Of a stretch of DNA of 64,000 nucleotides, positions 26,961 through 36,373 are shown piece by piece (positions within the stretch are counted from its first letter, which is position 1; each line of letters starts with the position of its first letter). This DNA comes from Gillisella vitis. Its GTDB lineage: Bacteria > Pseudomonadota > Alphaproteobacteria > Rhizobiales > Rhizobiaceae. The translations under genes were made by a program, and so were the position numbers. Below the pieces are notes generated by a model that did no database searches, was not told the DNA's origin, and saw only the letters and a list, made by a program, of their open reading frames with translations. The stretch lies in the NCBI RefSeq assembly GCF_001541345.2, contig NZ_LMVL02000005.1, forward strand, positions 310,001-374,000, given 5' to 3'.

Positions 26961-27440
26961 TCAGGCGGCCAGGTCTTCCAGCTCGCTGCCCTTGAACATC
27001 TTGGAAAGGTTCAGGAAGCAGATCATGCCGTTTTCATTGGCGATGATGCCTTCGGAAAACGTCTTGTCGAAAGAGGCGGAAACCTCAGGCACGGGCTGAA
27101 CCTGGCTGGATGGAATTGTCAGGATGTCAGACACCCGGTCCACCAGCATGCCGATGACCATATTGTGCACTTCGGCGACGACAATGGCGGAGCGCTCATT
27201 GGCAACCGTGCTCTTCATGCCGAGCTTGTAGGCAAGATCGATAATCGGAATGACCGAACCGCGCAGGTTCATCACGCCGATCACATCGGCTGGTGCATGC
27301 GGAATGGGCGTGGAAGGCGCCCAACCGCGGATTTCCCGGATTGTGGTGGTCTTGACGCAGAACTCCTGATCATGCAGGCGAAACGCGATGATTTCGAGGT
27401 TTTCACCGCCGAAGCTGGTAGGGGTAATAGGTGTTGCCAT
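26961..27440 (-). CDS. cheW: Chemotaxis adaptor protein CheW (second copy, paired with PAS receptor)
   Basis: CheW joins chemoreceptors to the CheA kinase. The 159-residue protein has the CheW-fold motifs EIIAFRLHDQEFCVKTTTIREI, NLRGSVIPIIDLAYKLGM and VDRVSDILTIP, and clearly resembles the CheW at 46312-46779. It lies 112 bases downstream of the double-PAS receptor gene on the same strand, so the two are likely co-transcribed. It may be an adaptor preferred by that soluble receptor (inference). Confidence 0.95.
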   Translation of the reverse strand: MATPITPTSFGGENLEIIAFRLHDQEFCVKTTTIREIRGWAPSTPIPHAPADVIGVMNLRGSVIPIIDLAYKLGMKSTVANERSAIVVAEVHNMVIGMLVDRVSDILTIPSSQVQPVPEVSASFDKTFSEGIIANENGMICFLNLSKMFKGSELEDLAA

Positions 27441-27552
27441 GATATCCGTCCCGCCTGTCTTTCGCCCTCCGCTTCCTGTAAACAGGTCACCCGCTGGGCC
27501 TTTTTGCGATCATAAGTCTGATGTTCGTCCATGCGATGCGGAGCGATTGCCG

Positions 27553-29235
27553 CTACGCCGCATATTTGTCATGGCTCATCCTAGCGGAAGAATGTTTCTC
27601 AAATCTAAATTGTTCGAGCAGGTTGCGCAGGTTTTCGGTTTGTTGGGCAAGGCCATGGCTCGCTGCCGAGCTTTCTTCCACCATGGCGGCATTCTGCTGG
27701 GTATTCTGGTCCATGGTGTTGACGGCCTTGTTGATTTCGGCAAGGCCTGTTGCCTGTTCCCTAGACGCTTCGACAATGGCGCCGATATTGCGGTTGACCT
27801 CTTGAACTTCGACCAGGATCGTCGTTAGCGCCTTGCCCGTTTCCCCCACCAGCGACACGCCGGTTTCGACCTGGCTGCTTGACGTGGTAATAAGAAGTTT
27901 GATTTCCTTGGCGGCCTTGGCAGAGCGTTGCGCCAGTTCGCGTACTTCCTGGGCAACGACGGCAAAACCCTTCCCAGCCTCGCCCGCGCGCGCGGCTTCA
28001 ACCCCGGCATTCAGCGCCAGAAGGTTGGTCTGGAAGGCGATATCGTCAATCACGCCGATGATGTTTGAAATCTCATTGGAGGAGTTTTCAATCTGGCCCA
28101 TGGCGTCAATGGCGTTGCGAACCACCTGGCTTGAAGCTTCGGCCTGAGCTTTCGTGCGAGCAACGAGATTGGCGGCTTCTGCCGCCCGTTTTGCGCTATC
28201 GGTGACCGTCTGGGTCACTTCCTCAAGGGCTGCGGCGGTTTCCTCGACAGAGGCAGCCTGCCGCTCGGTGCGGCGGGAAAGATCGTCGGAGGCAGATTTG
28301 ATCTGGTTGGTTCCAGCCGCGATTGCATTGGCGTTCATGGCCACGGTTCGCATCGCGGTTGTCAGTTTTTCCATGGCATTGTTCAGGTCCAGCCGGATCT
28401 GGTCGAGGCCTGAAACAAAAGGCCGCTCCAGCGACACTGTCAGGTCGCCATCCGAAAGAGCCTGCAAAGCGTGCCCGATTTCCTGTACGCACCGCACTCG
28501 GTCAGTGACATCGGTGGCGAATTTCACCACCTTAATCACCGTGCCATCGGCATCGAAGATCGGGTTATAAGAGGCTTGAATCCATGCCACCTTGCCGCCT
28601 TTGCCAATGCGCTTGAATTCCTCGGCGATAAATTCGCCATTGCTGAGTTTTTCCCAGAACAGTTTGTAGTCCCGGCTCGCGGTATAGGAGGGTTCGCAGA
28701 ACATCGAATGATGCTTGCCCTGGATTTCCGCCAGGCTATATCCCAGCACTCTCAGGAAGTTTTCGTTGGCAGAAAGAATCTCTCCGGTCTTGGTAAATTC
28801 AATCACGGCCTGAGCGCGTGAAATCGCCGCCATCTTGCCGCGGTCTTCGACGGTCTGCAACTGTGCGGCGGTGACATCGGTTGCGATCTTTACCACCTTG
28901 TAAGGCTTGCCTCTGGAATTGCAGACCGGATTATAGGAGCCGTTGATCCAGACTTCCTGACCTGCCTTGTTGATCCGCTTGAAGGTGGCCGTTTCGGATT
29001 GCCCGCCTGACAGCTTTTTCCAGAATGCTTTGTATTGCGCAGAGGACACATAGGAAGGATCACAAAACAGCGCATGCTTGCGCCCTTTGAGTTCCTCTGG
29101 CCGATACCCCATCAAACGACAGAAGACGTCATTGGCGGCGATGATTGTGCCTTCAAGATCGAACTCGATGACGGCCTGCGATTTGGCAAACGCCGACAGA
29201 ATGTTTTCTGCATCTGAACCGAAGCCAAGCATCAT
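27553..29235 (-). CDS. Soluble methyl-accepting chemotaxis protein with two PAS domains
   Basis: The 560-residue protein has no signal peptide or membrane segment. PAS1 (about 18-125) and PAS2 (about 139-245) are tandem duplicates: both carry FC-x-PSY, FKRI, SYNP and a final KVVK-ATDVT. A HAMP-like linker follows, then a receptor signalling domain with the tip IDDIAFQTNLLALNAGVEAARAGEAGKGF. This PAS-PAS-MCP layout is that of Aer-like and BdlA-like cytoplasmic receptors that sense redox or energy state, usually through FAD or heme. Which cofactor is bound cannot be told. The start is ATG 29235 or 29232. It pairs with the downstream cheW. Confidence 0.92.
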   Translation of the reverse strand: MMLGFGSDAENILSAFAKSQAVIEFDLEGTIIAANDVFCRLMGYRPEELKGRKHALFCDPSYVSSAQYKAFWKKLSGGQSETATFKRINKAGQEVWINGSYNPVCNSRGKPYKVVKIATDVTAAQLQTVEDRGKMAAISRAQAVIEFTKTGEILSANENFLRVLGYSLAEIQGKHHSMFCEPSYTASRDYKLFWEKLSNGEFIAEEFKRIGKGGKVAWIQASYNPIFDADGTVIKVVKFATDVTDRVRCVQEIGHALQALSDGDLTVSLERPFVSGLDQIRLDLNNAMEKLTTAMRTVAMNANAIAAGTNQIKSASDDLSRRTERQAASVEETAAALEEVTQTVTDSAKRAAEAANLVARTKAQAEASSQVVRNAIDAMGQIENSSNEISNIIGVIDDIAFQTNLLALNAGVEAARAGEAGKGFAVVAQEVRELAQRSAKAAKEIKLLITTSSSQVETGVSLVGETGKALTTILVEVQEVNRNIGAIVEASREQATGLAEINKAVNTMDQNTQQNAAMVEESSAASHGLAQQTENLRNLLEQFRFEKHSSARMSHDKYAA

Positions 29236-29715
29236 TCTTCCTCTGTGTCCTGTAGCGCAGGTATCCTGTTGGAGTATGCCTTGAGGCTGCCGTAACGCTT
29301 GTTTTTATCGAATTAAGCTCGATCGCTGCTTAGGTTTATGGACCTAAGCATCAAGACCGACTGTGTTGGCTCTTGCCATGTGGAGTGATTGGACATTCCC
29401 AATATGCTTTATCAAAAGTAATCAGCGTTGGGCCGCCTCCGGGTGGAGTCTTCTTCGATTCGGCGATGGAACGATTGGGCTCTCTGCAGGAACCCTATGT
29501 GTGTTGTGTGATCGGTGGTCCGTTATGAATTAACACCCATATTAATACGGATAGATTCTTAAGAAATAGCTATTCAAGCTCTTTTTTTGAGCTGATTTCG
29601 ATAGCCACCGCCCTTTGGAGCAGCGTGCAGAAAATCGGAGTTAGCGCGATGCTCTAACTTTTTGTTTGCGCATCGGAGTTTTCCGAAAACCGGATTCCAC
29701 TTTCCCAGACAAACT
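29236..29715. other. Intergenic region between the PAS receptor gene and tamB
   Basis: It holds no supported gene. The half next to the receptor gene must contain its promoter. The half next to tamB holds a degenerate copy of the rhizobial palindromic element (29657-29707). No terminator with a T-run was found for tamB. Confidence 0.5.
29657..29707. repeat. Rhizobial intergenic palindromic element, copy 2 (degenerate)
   Basis: It matches 26884-26934 in the same orientation, with shared blocks TTTTGTTT-CGCATCG, TCCGAAAACCGG and CCACTTT. The right arm of the palindrome is lost. It sits nine bases beyond the tamB stop, in its 3' untranslated region. Confidence 0.6.
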
Positions 29716-32700
29716 CTAGTATTCTTTCTCATAGAACACGCCGCCGCCGCTCGATCCACTGGCGCCTGCTTCACCTTTGAGCTTGAAGCCACGGCCGACA
29801 TCCAGGTTGATCACGGCCTTGCTGCCGGTGCTGCCCTGCTGGAATTCGAGATAGGTTTTGTCGTTCAGATATTTTCCGGCGCTGAACTGGGTATTGCCCT
29901 TGGAATCGGTGCTGATGTCGAGATCGTCAACGCCAACGGCGCTGCGAAGACTGTTAAACAGCGACGTCGAATTGCCACCGCCCAACTGACCGACGGCATC
30001 CGCCAATTGAGCAATTTGCAGTGGCGACAGTTTCGCCATCGACTGGCCGAAAATAAGCTGGGCCAACACCTCGTCCTGCGGCAGGGCCGGGGCGGAGGAA
30101 AAGCTGATATCCGGGTCGGTCGCCACGCCGGACACCTTGGCTGTCAGCGTTGTGCTGCCCGATGTGCTGGTAGCCTCGAAATCGACGATCGGGATAAGGC
30201 CACCGCTGAAGGTAATTTTGCCTGAGCTGAAATCCAGCCGCTTGGTCAGAATGACCATCCGGCCCCGCTGCATGGTGAAGCCGCCCGAGACTTGTGGCGC
30301 TGCGATACTGCCCTTGATGGTAACGGTGCCGTTCAGTTCGGCGTCGATCCCGCGTCCACGCACGAAGATTTGCGAGGGAGCCGCGATTTGCAGGTCGAGC
30401 AAAATCGGCGAGTTGCTGCCATCCCCCGTTTTCTCTGGATTGAGAATTGCCGTCTGGCGGCGTACGTCGGCGGGAGCGTTCTTGTGCTTGATGTCGAGCT
30501 GGGCAATCGATCCCGGCAGCCGGGATGGAATGGTGATCGAGGTCTTGTCGAGCGTCAACTTGCCGGACAAAGTCGGTCCATCCATCAAGGGGCCTTTCAA
30601 CCCCATGGTACCGTTGACGGTGGCCGTGACCAGCGTACCATCGATATAAACGGCATTGTCGAGCTTGATTGTCAGGTCGCTGGGCAATCCCTGGCCTTTC
30701 AGGTCGATCGTGCCGGTCGCCGACACCCGGCCTCCGGCGGAAATCCTGCCGGTGACGGAATTGATCCGGGCCTGATCGCCGGTCAAGGCAATGTCCACGG
30801 CCAATTGCTCAAGAGCGATATTGTGCTTCACATCGATCAGCCGGGCTTTGGCTGTGGTGATGGTGCCGGATAAAGCCGGGGAAGACAGGGTGCCGCCAAT
30901 GCGGATATCGCCATTGGCCGTGCCTTCTGCCGTCAATCCTTGCTTGGTCAATAGACCCTGCAATGCGCTGAGTGGCAGATTGGCCTTGAACGCCATGTTG
31001 ATGGGCTTGTCGCCTGATAGGGTCAGCGAGCCGCCGCCCGTGACATTCAGACCGCCGCCACCGGTCACACGGCTGTCCACGGACAGGCGGTTTTCGGCAA
31101 AGGTGCCAGACGCTGCAATCGCCAGAGGTGGCAGGCCAGCGGCCTGCATCTGCGTGACGCTGGCATCATCGAGACGCAGGTCATAAGCGATCTTCGGGGC
31201 GGATGTGCTGCCGGTGGCGGTGATCTTGCCGGATATCGTGCCGGTCGCGCCCAGATTGGCAGACACTGTATTGGCGAGCGAGGCGGGGAGCGCGTTGATC
31301 TGCGCTGTCATATCCAGAACCGCGCCTGCCTTGCCGGCAACCGAAACTGTACCGCTGCCAGCTTTTATAGTGAGCGTGTCGATTGTTGCCGTGCCATTTT
31401 CCACGGTGATGTCAGTGGGCCGGGCCAGCGTTAACGGAATGCCGCGCGGGCTGGCGGCAAAATCCTGAAGGGCAATGCCGATGCTATTGCCATCCTGCTG
31501 CACCAGTGCTTTTCCGGTCAAAGGTGCTTTGTCGTATCGTCCCGAAAGGTCGATATCGGTGCGGGTTCCTCTGCGGTCGAACTGAAGCGCCAGCTGTTCG
31601 ACAAGGGCAGAGCCGGTGGAAATCCGGTCTGCCTTGACCATGCCTTGCAAGGCCAGCGACTGGAGGTCGTTGGTGGTGACATCGACCGATGGCTGGCCGA
31701 TTGTTATCGTGCTCTGGCGAATTGCGGTGCCGTTGGCCTTGATCCGGGCGGCAATCTTGCCATTGGCCTCGTCCAGTCTGATGGAGCCTTTCAGATCACC
31801 TGATGCGGTCTGTCCGCCAAGGGCTGCCAACAGGCCAAGATCGGGAAAATCAAAATCGACAGTACCGCTGGGAAGACGGGCGCGGGAAAAGCTCAAAGCG
31901 CCGTTCAATCTGTTGTCACCCACCGTCAAGCTCAGATCCGGCAGGGCGATGACCCCGTCTTTAGAGGTGAGCTTGAGATTGGACTGAACCGGCTTGCCAT
32001 CCAGCGCGCCTTGCGCGGTCAGCGTCGCAGAGGGCGCGCCGCGTGTCAGGTCGGCTTTTGCCGCCATGGAAAAGCCGGTGAGGGCACGACCAGCAAGCGT
32101 CGCTGCATCGATGGTGATCGTGCCATTGGTCTGCAAGGCATTGGTTGGGCCATCGGCCTGGAGATTGAATGCGGCTTTGCCCGATGCATTGGCCTGCAAG
32201 ATGCTGAGATCGGCAACCGTTCCCGAAAGAGTGGCAGCAAGTTGCTGTTTGGCAAAAGACAGCTTGCCCGAGGCGTTCAGCAGTCGTGTTTCCAGCGCAA
32301 ACCCTGGAATCGCAATTCCATCGGTTGCGGAGTAGCGCGCCTCGCCGGAAAGCTTCACCATATTGGTTTGCTCGGTGCCTCCAGGCGTTCCCACCAGCTT
32401 GTCCGTCACGGCTTGTGGCAGGGCTTCAGGCCGCGCAAACAGTGTATACTGTGCCTCCACGGCCTTGCTGGCGATGGTATAGGCGGCGGTCACGCTACCG
32501 CCAAGCGCCGGGCTTTCGATGGTGAGCGGTTGAGCGGTAATCTGCTGAGGGCTGACCGCAATCGGTGCCTTGAGGGTCAGGGGCGCCTTTATGGCGCGCG
32601 CCAGCGTCTGGTCCGTCAGCTGCGTCTGCTGCACGGTCAGCACGGTATCGATGCTGCCGGAACGGGTGGTCAGATTGAAAGCCGGGGCGCTGGCTTTAAG

Positions 32701-33930
32701 GGCGATATCGCCAAACGTGCCCTGCGGCAGTGTCAGGCTCTCCAGCGATGCGGTGGTTTCAAGTTTTGCCGCTTCGGCTGCCCCGGTCAGGCTGAATGTG
32801 AGGCCGGAGATTTGTGCGGCAAGGGTGCCGTCGTCCAGCGGCCAACGGATCGCGGCAGGGCCATTCTTGCCGGTCAGTGTGGCATGAAGGGAATTTTCGC
32901 CTTTCGGCGTATAGGTGCCGCTGGCGGCAAGCGACAGGCTGCCGGTCTCGACGCTGCCTTTTTCCACGCTCAAGGCACCGTCATCGGAAAGGCGCGCGGC
33001 AATATCGATCATCGTCTTACCGGCAAACAGGTCGCGGAGATTGGCGGGCATCAGACTATCGAAGGCACCGGCGCCATTGATAGCCACGTGCCGACCGTCC
33101 GCAGCCAGTCTATGGGTCGTGGTGATGTCCAATCGCGGTGTGCCGTCGAGCGTTGCCGTCAGCGAGCCTTTCCAGTCGTTGATCGGACCGCCGCCCTTGA
33201 CCGTGATGGCAAGAGCCGGATCATCCGGCAATTGCAGCAGGTTGGCGAGGAGTCCGCCCTTTGGCTCCTGCAAGGTGGCGTCGACGTCCAGCCGGTTCTG
33301 CTGCGGCGCGTAGGCGAGCTGGGCTGACAGGTTTGCCTGCGGCAGATCTGCACGGCTCACCGTCAGTTGCGAGGTGATGGCCTGCGGGGTCGCCTCACTG
33401 CCTCTCTGGGCCTCGACATTACCGTTCAAAGCCAGTTTGGCTGCGGTGCCGAGTAGCGGTTGTTCCAGCCGGACCTCCGGCACGGATACCCGCTCGATAC
33501 GGATATCCACCGGCAGGTTGAAGCCATTGCTGCTGGAGGTTTCTGTTGTCGTCTCCACGCTCGGCAAGGGCTTGCGGGCCAGGGTCACGGAGGCGGCCTT
33601 GATCTGCGAGGCCTCGAAACGGCGCGACATCAGCGCCAGCGGCGACCAGTCGATGGAGAGATCCTGAATTCGGCCATAGGGACCGTTCGCGTCGGAAACG
33701 GTGATTGTATCCACCCGCAAATGCCCGTCCAGCAGGCCGCTGATCCCGTCCACGGCGATGATCCGGTTTGGCTTCGACACCAGCGAGGCGACGAAATCGC
33801 CGATGAACCGGCTGCCGAATTGCGTCGTGCCGATCAGCGTCAGCGCCACGACCAGCATCGCGGCCAGCACCAGCAAACCATAGGCGAGGATGCGGCCAAG
33901 GCCTGAGAATAGGGTTTTAAGTGCGCTCAC
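29716..33930 (-). CDS. tamB: Translocation and assembly module protein TamB
   Basis: TamB is an inner-membrane-anchored protein spanning the periplasm that works with TamA in outer membrane protein insertion and, in other bacteria, phospholipid transport. The protein has an N-terminal TM (YGLLVLAAMLVVALTLIG). A very long region of repetitive beta-rich sequence (AsmA/DUF490 type) follows, and the conserved C-terminal domain ends in GVFYEKEY. I place the start at GTG 33930 (MSALKTLFSGLGRILAYG, 1404 residues), with AGAAGG upstream. An ATG at 33999 would add 23 residues and overlap tamA. The open frame continues to 34176 without support. Cotranscribed with tamA. Confidence 0.92.
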   Translation of the reverse strand: MSALKTLFSGLGRILAYGLLVLAAMLVVALTLIGTTQFGSRFIGDFVASLVSKPNRIIAVDGISGLLDGHLRVDTITVSDANGPYGRIQDLSIDWSPLALMSRRFEASQIKAASVTLARKPLPSVETTTETSSSNGFNLPVDIRIERVSVPEVRLEQPLLGTAAKLALNGNVEAQRGSEATPQAITSQLTVSRADLPQANLSAQLAYAPQQNRLDVDATLQEPKGGLLANLLQLPDDPALAITVKGGGPINDWKGSLTATLDGTPRLDITTTHRLAADGRHVAINGAGAFDSLMPANLRDLFAGKTMIDIAARLSDDGALSVEKGSVETGSLSLAASGTYTPKGENSLHATLTGKNGPAAIRWPLDDGTLAAQISGLTFSLTGAAEAAKLETTASLESLTLPQGTFGDIALKASAPAFNLTTRSGSIDTVLTVQQTQLTDQTLARAIKAPLTLKAPIAVSPQQITAQPLTIESPALGGSVTAAYTIASKAVEAQYTLFARPEALPQAVTDKLVGTPGGTEQTNMVKLSGEARYSATDGIAIPGFALETRLLNASGKLSFAKQQLAATLSGTVADLSILQANASGKAAFNLQADGPTNALQTNGTITIDAATLAGRALTGFSMAAKADLTRGAPSATLTAQGALDGKPVQSNLKLTSKDGVIALPDLSLTVGDNRLNGALSFSRARLPSGTVDFDFPDLGLLAALGGQTASGDLKGSIRLDEANGKIAARIKANGTAIRQSTITIGQPSVDVTTNDLQSLALQGMVKADRISTGSALVEQLALQFDRRGTRTDIDLSGRYDKAPLTGKALVQQDGNSIGIALQDFAASPRGIPLTLARPTDITVENGTATIDTLTIKAGSGTVSVAGKAGAVLDMTAQINALPASLANTVSANLGATGTISGKITATGSTSAPKIAYDLRLDDASVTQMQAAGLPPLAIAASGTFAENRLSVDSRVTGGGGLNVTGGGSLTLSGDKPINMAFKANLPLSALQGLLTKQGLTAEGTANGDIRIGGTLSSPALSGTITTAKARLIDVKHNIALEQLAVDIALTGDQARINSVTGRISAGGRVSATGTIDLKGQGLPSDLTIKLDNAVYIDGTLVTATVNGTMGLKGPLMDGPTLSGKLTLDKTSITIPSRLPGSIAQLDIKHKNAPADVRRQTAILNPEKTGDGSNSPILLDLQIAAPSQIFVRGRGIDAELNGTVTIKGSIAAPQVSGGFTMQRGRMVILTKRLDFSSGKITFSGGLIPIVDFEATSTSGSTTLTAKVSGVATDPDISFSSAPALPQDEVLAQLIFGQSMAKLSPLQIAQLADAVGQLGGGNSTSLFNSLRSAVGVDDLDISTDSKGNTQFSAGKYLNDKTYLEFQQGSTGSKAVINLDVGRGFKLKGEAGASGSSGGGVFYEKEY

Positions 33931-33973
33931 TGTCTGTTCCGACCTTCTTCTGTCCCGAAAGGCTGCTTCTGCG

Positions 33974-35914
33974 TCAGAAACTTTGTCCAATACCGACATA
34001 TATGCCGTATTTGTCGCCGTCGGGATAGGGATTGAGCGGCACGGCCACATCCAGACGGATCGGGCCGAACGGCGTCGCATAGCGTAGACCGATGCCTGCG
34101 CCTGCCTTGATATCGGAGAAATCAGGCACATGCCCGCTGGACACGGTCCCGACATCGAAGAACGGCACCAGGCCAATCGTTTCGGTAATGCTGATGCGCG
34201 TTTCCAGTGATGCCGTCATGTAGGACAGGCCGCCGGTGGCGTCATCCGCGCTGTTTCTGGGCGAAATGCTTTGATAGCCATAGCCGCGCACCGAACCACC
34301 GCCGCCAGCGAAGAACCGTCTCGTCGCCGGAATATCGGCAAGGCCACCCGTGCTGAATAAGGTGCCCACCGCAAGCTTGCCCGCCAGCACCACCTTGTCT
34401 TCCGCGCCAAGTCCGTGATAGCCGGAAATCGACCCTTCGAAATTGGAAAATACAGTACTGCCGAGGAATTCATAGCTTGGTGCTGCGCTGAGCGTGGCGC
34501 GGTAGCCAGTGGTCGGGTTCATCTTGTTGTCGCGGGTATCGCGCACATAATCGAGAGGCACGGAAAAGGTCAGATAATCGTTTCGGCCAAAGGCATCGTC
34601 TATCCGGGCATATTCCAGTGCGGTGGCCGCCGAGACCGTGTCATAATCGTTCAATTCGTAGGCATAGCCGAGCTTGCCGGTGATGGTGTCGGCATCATAG
34701 GAATCGGTGCTGAGCGTTGCCGCCTTGATCGAGGCTTCCAATGTGCCTGAGGGCAGCAGAAAACCCGGCTTGGTAAAGGTGATCCCAGCGGAATAATCGA
34801 AATCCGTTGCATCGGTTTTCTCGCCGATGCCGCTGACCGTGCCTTCGATCCGTAGGGATTCGGCCTGGCCAAACAGATTACGGTGGCCCCAATAGCCCTG
34901 CAATCCAGCACCGTCGATGGTGTCATAGGTGGCGCCCGCTCCGAAATAGCGGAATTTGCCTTCCGACACCGTGATATTCAGCGGAATGGCGCCCTGCGAG
35001 TTGAGTTTATCGGCTTGGGTGACGGTCACGCTGGAGAAGACGTTAAGCTTGCGCAAGCGGTCGGATGCTTTGCGCAGATCTTCCGGCGAATAGGGCTGAC
35101 CGGCATTCAGCCTCGAATATTTCTGCACGAAACCGGGATCGACGGCCTTGGTGCCGGAGACTGCAACCGGACCCAGCGGCGCGACTGGCCCTGCGGACAC
35201 ACCAATGGTCACATCCACCCGGTTACTTTGATGGTCCGCGACCACCTGCCGCTCGGAAATGCGGGCGAGAGGACGGCTTTGCGCCTTCAGATCATCGGCC
35301 ATCTTGTTGGCGGCCTTGATAATTGCCAGGGAGCCGGCGGGTTTGCCTGCCACAAGATCATAGGCATTTGGGTCAAGTGTCGCGGCATCGCCGGTCAGCG
35401 TCACCTTGCCGAGCGTAAAGACCGGGCCGGGCTCGACCTCTATTTTAACCGGCACCGGCTTCGTGTGGGGAAATTCGGGATTGGGCGGCAGGCTATCCAG
35501 GGGCGTGCCATTGACCGTCATGGTAATGATGCCGCCGTAATAGGAGTGTTCGTAAAGTGTGGCCAGGAGCCGCTCCCGGTCCTCGCGAGCCTTGATGACC
35601 ACGCCAAGATCGCCGGAGACCGGCTTGTCCTTCTCCTGTATCAGCTGCGAGCTTTTTTCCAGCGCGTCTTTCAGATCGCTGGATGCATCTTTCTCATCGG
35701 GAGTGCCGGAAGCCTCTTTCGACTGGAAATCGACCGAATAACGCACGGGATCGACAACATCCGCTTTACCTTCATCGCGGCCCCACAGGGTTATCCCGAA
35801 AATCTTGAAGGCATAGGCGTCAACTGGAAACGACAAAGCCGCCGCACCCACGACGACACATGCCAGAGCGGTGCCTGACTTCCGAAACGCTTTACTGACA
35901 TTCGGCAATGTCAC
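33974..35914 (-). CDS. tamA: Autotransporter assembly complex protein TamA (Omp85 family)
   Basis: This 646-residue outer membrane protein starts with a signal peptide (cleavage near PVDAYA-F, about residue 36). POTRA domains fill roughly 50-310, and a 16-stranded barrel carries the Omp85 motif VRGYGY. It ends in aromatic Phe (GIYVGIGQSF), the usual beta-signal. A charged insert near residues 45-100 with DEKDASSDLKDALEKSS is unusual compared with enterobacterial TamA. Its neighbour tamB encodes the partner, which supports TamA over BamA. Confidence 0.93.
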   Translation of the reverse strand: MTLPNVSKAFRKSGTALACVVVGAAALSFPVDAYAFKIFGITLWGRDEGKADVVDPVRYSVDFQSKEASGTPDEKDASSDLKDALEKSSQLIQEKDKPVSGDLGVVIKAREDRERLLATLYEHSYYGGIITMTVNGTPLDSLPPNPEFPHTKPVPVKIEVEPGPVFTLGKVTLTGDAATLDPNAYDLVAGKPAGSLAIIKAANKMADDLKAQSRPLARISERQVVADHQSNRVDVTIGVSAGPVAPLGPVAVSGTKAVDPGFVQKYSRLNAGQPYSPEDLRKASDRLRKLNVFSSVTVTQADKLNSQGAIPLNITVSEGKFRYFGAGATYDTIDGAGLQGYWGHRNLFGQAESLRIEGTVSGIGEKTDATDFDYSAGITFTKPGFLLPSGTLEASIKAATLSTDSYDADTITGKLGYAYELNDYDTVSAATALEYARIDDAFGRNDYLTFSVPLDYVRDTRDNKMNPTTGYRATLSAAPSYEFLGSTVFSNFEGSISGYHGLGAEDKVVLAGKLAVGTLFSTGGLADIPATRRFFAGGGGSVRGYGYQSISPRNSADDATGGLSYMTASLETRISITETIGLVPFFDVGTVSSGHVPDFSDIKAGAGIGLRYATPFGPIRLDVAVPLNPYPDGDKYGIYVGIGQSF

Positions 35915-36053
35915 CCTACTCGGTATAAACAGTGTCTGAAGTCCTCAATCTGGCCGGAGCAAAACCATCCCGCACCCCTTGCTCCGAAATCGCTATTCCC
36001 ATCTGCGATTATAGCCGAAACAGTTCCTCGGTGAACTTTTCCGGTATTGTATG

Positions 36054-36097
36054 GCCACCGCCGGACCAGGCCGAGAACGGCTGGATCCGGCGGTGGC
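36054..36097 (-). other. Strong hairpin just after the lipoprotein gene
   Basis: A perfect 12-bp GC-rich stem (36054-36065 with 36086-36097) continues inward through two further short pairings to an AGAA loop. It begins seven bases past the stop codon of the minus-strand lipoprotein gene. There is no T-run, so it may stabilise the 3' end or terminate inefficiently. Confidence 0.55.
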
Positions 36098-36103
36098 TGG
36101 ATG

Positions 36104-36367
36104 TCAGTAGCCGCGTGGGCAATTGTCGACGTAGCGACGGCCGTAGCGGTCACGATAGTAGCACTGGCCCGGCTGCTCGTTGACGCGACCGATGATGGCG
36201 CCTGCTACGCCGCCCACGGCAGCACCAACCGCCGCACCGCGGACATTGCCAGTGGCGACGCCGCCGATGATGGCACCCGATGCGGCGCCAATGCCGGCGC
36301 CCTTTTCGGTTTCCGTGCAACCGGCGACTGCCAAGCCTGCCAGAATAAGTATAATTGCTTTTTTCAT
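36104..36367 (-). CDS. Glycine-zipper lipoprotein (small, conserved type)
   Basis: The 87-residue precursor has a lipoprotein signal peptide (MKKAIILILAGLAVAGC, lipobox AVAGC). A glycine-zipper stretch rich in GA repeats (GAGIGAASGAIIGGVA, GAAVGAAVGGVAGAIIG) follows, then a short Tyr/Arg/Cys-rich tail (CYYRDRYGRRYVDNC). Such proteins sit in the outer membrane of many proteobacteria; their role is not well defined. ATG 36367 is preferred because GGAG lies seven bases upstream; ATG 36373 is almost on top of it. The two C-terminal cysteines could pair. Confidence 0.85.
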   Translation of the reverse strand: MKKAIILILAGLAVAGCTETEKGAGIGAASGAIIGGVATGNVRGAAVGAAVGGVAGAIIGRVNEQPGQCYYRDRYGRRYVDNCPRGY

Positions 36368-36373
36368 GTCCAT

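Noticed and set aside
32011..33327. 438-codon plus-strand frame inside tamB
   Set aside because: Arg/Gly/Gln-rich shadow of tamB; no ribosome site or domain.
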